DNA from: Apostichopus leukothele | Taxonomy: Eukaryota > Echinodermata > Holothuroidea > Aspidochirotida > Stichopodidae | Assembly: GCA_010014835.2 (NCBI GenBank) | Contig: JAAAKB020000018.1 | Coordinates: 220,177-255,886, forward strand | Length of the DNA: 35,710 bases | Direction: 5' to 3' | The notes under the pieces: model-generated | Database searches by the model: none | Told to the model about the DNA's origin: nothing | What the model saw: only the letters and a program-made list of their open reading frames with translations | Position numbers and translations under genes: made by a program | Part shown: piece after piece, positions 24,701-33,700 of the stretch | Layout of the letters: every line of letters begins with the position of its first letter | Position numbering within the stretch: position 1 is the stretch's first letter

Positions 24701-27700
24701 AATGTGATATTTTTTTCTTTTTCTTTTTCTTCTTTATTTTTTTTTAATTTTTATTTACTTTCTTTCTAAAAATATTAGCACATTGAAAATATAGGCTACA
24801 TACCTCAGTTAATGGGCTGTTAGAAAAGTAGTTAATTCTACAAAAGTAAAACTGTACAAATTTTACGGTAGGAAAGGGTTGTTTCCCAATCTCCTCTTCA
24901 AAGACTAATTGCAAAATTGCAAGTTTCTTATATGCTTGGATTGGATACCTTTCTATATGCATGGATAAAAATGGATAGAAACATTTCTTTATTTGTTGGT
25001 GATTTTTGTTAAACCAGAGCTCTGGGACTGAAATCATCATCATACACCCCTTTGTCAATGTTGAATCTGGAATGATAGTGTTTCAGTAAATATCGTCCAA
25101 CACTGTACTGTAGAACTGTGTTATGTATATAGCACTGTGGTACTTTCGTCATCATACAAAGGGTAATGGTTGTGTCTGTTCTTTGGTGTACTTCCACAGA
25201 GAGGAAACAATTATCCCTTCCTTTCATAGAAAACCCCACCTGCGCGAGAGATCTTCATTCGTTGAGTCACTCCCTTATCCAACTTTCCAGACAGGGTCCA
25301 GCCAACGCCACTTTGTAATTTTGATTTCATACAGGAAATGCTCTTGATAGGCTACATCCTGGATAAGTGCAGTTAGAATGTCTGTAACGTAGTACCACAG
25401 TAGTACCACAGTACAAATGTTTCAAGTATAGGCCGTCTCACATGAAAGATCAGATACAATTACTGTGTAGGTTGGGACTGAAGCATAGACTGACCATGTG
25501 GCATGCCACAACCTGTTGTACTCTTACTGCAGTCTAAGAGGGGTCTACACGCTCTCCAAAACTTTGAGGAAAGTTTGAACGGTCATGTGGATCAAGGGAC
25601 TAATATAGATAGTTCACGTTCAACGTTATTATGGCTGACACTTTGTGCCATATCTAATAAGTTTTGACTAGACGTGATTTTCATATGTGGCAAGCGATAT
25701 TATAAGTATCAACTATGTGTAGCATAACAGATTGGGGCCATTTTGGCTTGTGTGCCATGCCTTCAATTAGCAATAATCAAACTTTTCTCATCAGAAGCAA
25801 ATATTTTGGATTCAGAGGGTAAAGCAGCGAGAGGTTTGCATGAAGCGCCTCATTTTTAGAGGCTTTTTGAAAGTTGACATCAGCGACTTTTGCACAAAAT
25901 GATGCAAGCACTGCAGAAGTATTCCACAAGTTTGCAAAAGCACTCGGAGAGACTTATTTTGCGCTTATTGAAAAACCCTCACATCAGGGATTTTTTATTC
26001 TTTGTCACAGAAAATATATATCGAAGAGGAGCTAGAAGATGGAGGAAATTGTACAAGATTAATGGCCACACTTACCAAGCCAAGCGATTTAGCAGAGTAA
26101 GTAGAACTAAGAGAGGGTTTGTATAGGTCCTTGAGAGTAGCTTCATCCTCTAGTTTTTGTCTTCACCAAATAATCCAACAGTAGCTTCAGTTGTCTTATC
26201 AGACTGCCAAAACTGCCAAATCTTCCATTGTTTGAGTGTTATATGCATGGATGTTAATATTTGAGGCCTGTCTCTTTGACTGGAGAGGAATTTGGTGAAA
26301 ATAAGGCACCTGGCAATAAGAGGATTTAAACCTTGTAGCCTACCACACCTGACTGATATAGTCTGTTATAAGAACTTGTAAATAGTTTGTACTTTGTGTA
26401 CTGTACCTACCATCTGTCTGAGATGTTCTTTGGTGCAAATGAGGCATCTGGCAATTAGAGGACTCAAACACTGCAGCATACCTTACCTGACTGAAATGGT
26501 CTTTGGTGGAAATCTATAGAATTTATTGATGTCGGGGGACGGGGCAGGGGGTATGTGAGGTTCAAATCCCTGACTGAAAAGGAATATTTGGCATCTGGCA
26601 ACTAGGGTAAGACAATACAAACTCCAACTCTTCTGAAAGGTATTTAGAACTGTCCTACAAATTGCCATCATCAAACACCCCCACCTCCATCTTTTTCTGA
26701 TAATTTTGAATACTAGTATGTCTCTGTAGAAGATGCTGCTAGGATCAAAATGTCCGGCCCTCTAACTTTCGTTATTTCTGAATGTCTTGTCTTTTCAGAG
26801 GGCCTTGTGTGCATACTGTGAAGATCGTATCTGGGGACTAGGAAGACAGGGTTACAAGTGTGTGGACTGCAAGGTTATGGTCCATAAGAAGTGTAACCGC
26901 CAGTACATGGCTGTCTGTGGTCCTCCGCCGGTAAGCAGTGCTGTATATAAAATACATTCCAGCTACTTGCATCAGAAAAGGCCAAAATTATTGAAATAAG
27001 TAGGAATAGACTTTGATGTGTGTATGTCCAAATTCTCTTTCATTGACTTTTCAGTTATGTCCTAATAAGGAGTCAGAGTTTTGTTGCATTCATCCCAATT
27101 TTCAGATCGTTACATCACATTTAAATCAAAATTTCCCACATTTTGAACGAAGAAATGCAAATAATGGCAAGAGTGAATTAAAAAAAAAGAAAGTCCCATA
27201 CTGATGCAGGTGGCTCGCTCTGTTAAAGTATAATTGATAAATCATTGCATAATAATGAAGATATTAATGGAGGTAAGGTTGGGTGCAAGATATGGACAAC
27301 TGCTGATTTAGAGGGGAAGGCAATACAAAGGGAATACAAAGGCAATACAAATATTGACATCTGTTTATAATAGATCTACAGTTGTGTGGGTTGTGGGGAT
27401 TATAGTTGCAGGCAAGTGAAAAGTAATCAGGTTGAAAATTTTTGTTTTCTTTTGTCTGTTACACAATTCTTACATTTATTAATGTTCCATTAATAAATGA
27501 AACCACAGTTGTGTGTTCTACACAATCTGGTGAGAAACGTTCCTCTGCATCTAAAATTGATCTAAATTTGTGCAGTTTACTCAAAACACATCCTGAAAGC
27601 ATCAGCGAGTAAGATTTAATACAAATGTGACAGAAACAACAGGCAGAGAAAGAGCTGTCTCTGGAAATCAAAAGTGCGAGTAAGCTCAGATAGATGACAA

Positions 27701-30700
27701 CAAAATGTCATTAAATATTGAAAATGTAGCTTTACAGCAAGATTTAATTGAAATTCTATTAATTAAGTCGTCGTACTAACGATGGTAAGTGTACTCCAGC
27801 CTGGTATTTACTGCTTAACATCCATCCTTAGTTTGGTACAAAGCTGTCAAATCCTTCGAGAAATCTTAGATTTAAATTACGCACCTTTTCAAGAGATAAG
27901 TGGATGTATGGGAGCATACTTTTAATCTTTGTTTCCATGGTTACTTTTCTTTTTCCCTCTTCATCACCTTTCAGTTAAAACGATCTAAATTAGGTCTTGA
28001 CCCTAATCTCTGATGCTATAGTCAAAATCTCCCATCCACTCCTCTCGTTGTTCATTTTCTGAGAGAATTTTGATAGTTGACTAAGGATTACAACCATTAT
28101 TAGTTTTGTGTAAGATTCTACTTTGTGGTACAGGAGACCTGATAAAACATGCATACTCATGCAACATTCTATGTTATAGCATCTGTCTGTGTTTTGATGC
28201 AATTTCCCTAAATTTGATCAATCCTGCTAAGTATTTCAAAAACAACAATTGCCATCGTTTAAACTAAGACACCCACCCACCTGCCAAAAATGTACTCACA
28301 AAATGAACTGCAAATATTAAGCAAAGCAGTCGATTAAAAAAATTCTTATTTTCTCTGGGTGGCTCATTTTTCCGGCTTGAGGTTTAGGCATGGGTGAATA
28401 ATGCCAAACAGTAATTATTAACTGAAGTAACTCATGGACCAAAAATTGTTTAAGGATGATTTTCTAATCAAAATCCTTCCGGCCAAGTATAAACTATGTG
28501 TATAATGAATCTGACTGTTGATTTTTCAGGATAAGGGACTCAGTGGATCTGCTGGGTCTCTTGTACTAGACGGTCGGAAATCTCCCAGCAGCAAACACAA
28601 GCGAAGTAAGTATCTGAAAGTGCTACACTGTTGCGTTGAACTGGGGGAAGAAATAAAAGCCTCAGAAATGAAATATTTGCAGGAAGTCTTGGCTATATAT
28701 ATATTTTTTTTTTTATTTTTTTTTTTTATCCTCCCTCTTTATGTTCAGCCAATAACTTTCGATTAAAAAAGAGTTACACAAGAAATTAACATGTATGTGA
28801 AGTCCATCACAATGCAACTTAACAATAGAGAATAGGAAATTAAAAGTACAATTTTGTCTCTCGGGTTTCTCCTTTTCTGTAATTGATTTGCCTTTCTTCA
28901 TATTCTGTGTCATGTCGTCATGGATACAAGTGGCTATATTTACTCTTCTATCTTACACAATTGAAATCTATATTTGGGGAATTTGTTCCTAACTCTCCCT
29001 GATCTGTTATGATCAATATGGATTCAAGAACCCCCTGCTTACAAAAATAATCCACGGAACTCTTTACTTGAGAAGTAATAACATCTGTTATTATTAAACT
29101 ACTTTCTCTACTCATCTGTCTGATACAAAACTCAAGTATTTGGACTTCATCTAAAATGTCATCCAGACAGATCCATCGAGGAGGAATATTTTACTCATTC
29201 GGAGATGACCGATTTCCTCAACTAATTGTTTCTTTCTCTCTCTCTCTATCTCTCTCACTGATTTATTTTACTCCTCAATTGCAATCAGCCGCCTCTCGTG
29301 TCTCCGTGGCTAGTTCGGTCACGGCTGGCGTCGCTACCGGTGATGGTAGTTTCTTCAATACCGTAGCAGATTCTCGCCCCATAGATCTCAGTTATAACAA
29401 TGAAACTGTGACAGATGCTTACTCTGCTGCCCATTATCAAGGCATGTAGAAGTCTAACTTTCTGCTAACGTTCCCCATGCATGCTCTTATTGTCCGTCCG
29501 TGCATCCATCTTTCTTTCTGTCCATTTAACTCTTCTCTAATCATGTGATCAAACCCTCTCACAGCTGTCAAGTTTATGCCAATATAAGGTTGTAGATTCA
29601 GACATTTTGAGCATAATCACTTCACATTGAAAACCTGTAACCTTGGTTGTTCTCCTACCATTTGTGGTTTTACATTCCATGCAAAAAAGTTGATATGAAC
29701 TTGCAACATCAGCATTGTCAAGAATGTCTCATTTCATGAACGTTTGCATTTTGAGGCAGGCACTCCAAACTTGTTACGGGGTGATAGTTGTTTTGGAGTC
29801 CAGAATTACTCACAAAATTTTGGATTTCTGCATGCTCATATCTGAAGTTTTCAATTGAGCACCACATTGATGATAATATAAAATTATCCTTTATATACAC
29901 ACCTTAATATGTTTGTTTCTGGGACGTAATTTATTTACCTAGGAGAGTAATTTCATCTAAATTGATAAGCCCCTTACATACAGATGGAAAATGTTGCTCT
30001 GGTTTTCTGCTGTGCCCACTAATGCCACTGAACGAATATTACCAGAGGAATGTTTTGGGAATATATTGGGGTTTAATGGGTATTGTGTACCCCTGCATGC
30101 TGTTTCCATACACATACATATCCTGCACATTTTCAATATCTCAAAATATTTGCTTTAAGAGCATGCTTATCATGGTGTACGTACCAGGAAACGGAGAGTA
30201 AAAGTGTCCCAAATTTACAAAAAAAAATTATTTCTACATTGATTGCAAAACAAGGAAACAGGGCACTTAAAATTGCATTTGCGTTAGGGCCTGTTGTTTC
30301 AGTATTTCATAAATTGTATCAAAGCAAAACTGATTAGATTGAATAAAAGGTCTTTGAACTATAATCAAACAAGATAATATAAGGGTTTGTTCTATTATAC
30401 CACTGTGGATATGCACTGGACATGAATCAAATTGCAAATCTGTTGATATTTTTTTTTTTATCGTCTTCAACCAAATTTTCACATTTAATATTAGAGCACG
30501 ATATTTATGAATTTTGAATACTTTCCACATTCTTTTCGTTTAATTTGTTTGTCTTCACAATGTGTTCACCAGCTGTTTTCTCTTGCATTACTTGACCTTA
30601 TCCCATTGTGTTTAGTTATAGTCATGGAATATAATAGTCATATGTATTTTGATATGATCAATATTTTAGTGTTCAGTTTTCCTTAGCAACACTTTGAGAT

Positions 30701-33700
30701 TTCTTGCTGGACTAAATAAATAAGAGGGGAGATTTTTACTTAAAAAATCTTCTGAGTTAATTAGACCTGTTTATCAGTTGATAAGTCTCTTTATATCATT
30801 AACAACACATAAATTAAACATAGATCGGTATTTAACAATGAACCTTTAGTTTTAGGCTGACACAGTTCGTAAACTTGGTATGTTAATTGGAGTTGATATA
30901 TTTCTATCGCACACTTTCTATCATGTCGTATGGACCGACATTAACATAACTGTTCAAAATTACACTCAAAGCCAATCAACATGACAAGTTTTAAATATTT
31001 GGATTTTAGCTTCATCTGGAATCATGAAATTTAATCCAAACTAATGTTGACAAAAAGTTGCAAGTTTTGTAGAAACCGAAAGAAATGATTAAACTGTTAA
31101 TGCTCCACTCTATGGTGTGTTCATCTGTCCATGGAACCATGACGATGTGACAGTTTCATGAAATATGATCTAGTGTTGTGAACAACAAGTCAATAATCAG
31201 GATAAAAGTACATATCAAAAGCTCATGATACTGCTTTTAAGCAGTTATTAATGTTGAACAGTCTGTCTAGCTGTTACAGATGTAAGACTCATGCCTCCTC
31301 TACTGCTGAATGGTGACCTTTGACATAAGTACAACGCTTGTTGAAAGAATGTCCCCTGCTGTCATAGAGCTTCCCAGATGCAAGCCTCTCGCTGGTAAAA
31401 TATCGAAAACTGAAAGCGCTAGATAATGCCATCTCTAACAATGTATTCCATGTAGAGATGATAACATTGTACATCCATTGGGTTGCCACGGAAATATCCC
31501 AAATCCATATCAAATTAATAATATATAAACCATGTAAAAGAGTTAAAGTTATGCTAGAAAAACATTACCTCATCAAAATTCTCAGACAGAAATAATTGAT
31601 AAGTAGAAGTTAGCATTATCAGACCAAAAAGTAGTTCAAGTTTGTTCAAGTTTTAAATGACTTTGTGCCTGTGCATGAAATTGGATCGGACATGGAAACA
31701 TCCAAAATCGGTCATAAAGTCCATTTCTCAGACTTGCTTTTCATTAACACAACTGTTATTTTCACCACATTTTCACCGCATGAATTGATTAAATTTTCCT
31801 TCTTTTGTCTCTTTTGTTTTGTATCAAGAAACATTGTTGTTTATCCTATCATGGTAACTTAATTGGACAATGACCAGCCTATACTATATTACTACATGCA
31901 TTTTTATCCAACTTATTTATTTACACCATTTCCTGTAAAGTTAATCCCTTTATCAACTTAAGATACTAACAGTTTACTTACGTAGCTATCAAATCACATC
32001 ACATATTTATAAAAGATTGGTTTATCTTCATCTGCTTTCCTTCTGCTTGCCGACATCAGATGAGGTGGATTTACCAAAGACTGACATGGACCAGTATCTA
32101 GATGTCCACCACTCACCCCAAACATCGGGAGATTCAGGCATGTAGTACATAGAACAAGCATGCTGCATGGCTGACCTTCAGACTGCCCTATTCTTCTCTT
32201 CTCTTTTTTTTCCTGCTTTCAACATCATCTTTTTGCTTTGGTTGCTATGGATTTGTACTCTTTGACACAAGTTCAAGCTTTGTTCTGTCCATTCTAGTAG
32301 CAATGTTTGTGGTGACCTTCTGTTACCCTTTGCTGGCTTTTATTGTGACTGAGTTTTCTTCGCCCGCTGTCTGTGTGGCTCTCTTTCTTTATGCAGCGGT
32401 TTTAAAACCTTTACATGAAATATTCTCCCAACCTTTTTTTCTTTCTTTTCTGGCCAGCTTTGCAAAGACTTTTTGAAGGATGTAATGATATTTTGAAATA
32501 TTCAATATATAGAACTTAGCACCCTACAGTGTTAATGGTTCCCTCCTCTGAACCTGTCCCTTCCAGCCCTAATATCCCTTCGTTCAGTATAGAATGAGAT
32601 TGAAAACTCTTGTCATCCCTCCCCTTCCCTCCCTACCGATCCCTTCCTCCCCCTACCTCTCCACTCTACTCCGTTGCCAGTGGAGAAATCCTTGGAGGGG
32701 TAGGGAAGTAAATTAAAATGTGTCTACGGTCAAGAAAGTTCTTTTCAAGTCTTGAAACATGTTTTCTGTCTCTTTGGTGTAAAGTACTTCTCTTGTGGCT
32801 TTCATGTGATGATGTGTTTTGCATAGTTTCTATTTGCGGAGTATGCTTATATTTTGGTGTTTGTTTGTCTTACCGCCAAATATTTCTTTGTTTTCTCTTT
32901 TTCCTATTGGTCTGTCTCTCTCCTCAAAGTATCTTGCTTAATTTTATCAATTTGCATGCTTGTTAATTTCTGTACCAAGCAGTGGAACGTAAATTTCTTG
33001 CCGTGCATTCAGGATTTTCATTTGCCTCCATCCCATGGACATTGCAGCAAGGATGATCAATTCAGCATCTATTTCCTGCCCTGTGTGAAATATGAGAAAC
33101 ATTTGGATCAGTAGATTATCATCAACTGCATTCTCTGTACATTATCTGTACACTCTCTGTATATTATCAGTACATTCTCTGTACATTCTCTGTATATTAT
33201 CAGTACATTCTCTGTATATTATCTGTACATTATCAGTCATGATATTTTGATGTTACCATGGCATGAACTTGATTGAAATGTTTGTTTTTCTCCTCATCCT
33301 ACGTATTGCTTCAGATACATTTATCATCTTTGTTCTCTTCTTTTCATTCGTATTTCAATTGCACACATTTGTCCACTTAATGTCCAAAAATGTTGGAAAC
33401 TTTGTCCAACTTCATGTGAATTTCATGAAAAAAAGTAATTGTTTACATGTCTTTACCTCTATTAGTCCCAAGTAGTAGTAAAGGCATGAGCATAGCCAAA
33501 CAAAATCTACAGTATCATTTGCTATACAAAGTATCACAGTTTCCAACTTTCAAGGGAATATGTTGTGGTATATTTTACACCATCATATTGGTTAATACTT
33601 CAGATTGGTGGTGCTGGTGGGCCAAGTATGGGGGGCGGGAGGGGCGTTAAACACTGGGAAGTGATTTGTTTTGAAGACAGGTGCTGTGATGAGTGAAAGT

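Larger units (their letters stand above)
22579..26010 (+). other. Intron, 3432 bp, GT-AG, phase 1
   Basis: It contains a short (TA)n tract at 23632-23646 and a G-quadruplex motif on the sense strand at 24240-24269. A minus-strand open frame at 23096-23392 (98 codons) resembles nothing I recognise and is probably chance. Nothing else stands out. Confidence 0.8.

Noticed and set aside
26559-26569. tRNA gene from the GGTTCAAATCC B-box
   Set aside because: No cloverleaf, acceptor stem or A-box could be fitted around it.
29441-29446. GT donor at AT|GTAG for exons A and B instead of the GC donor
   Set aside because: It leaves phase 2, which makes the next exon start ATA-TGA (stop) after exon A and breaks the frame into exon C. 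The GC donor keeps every junction in phase.
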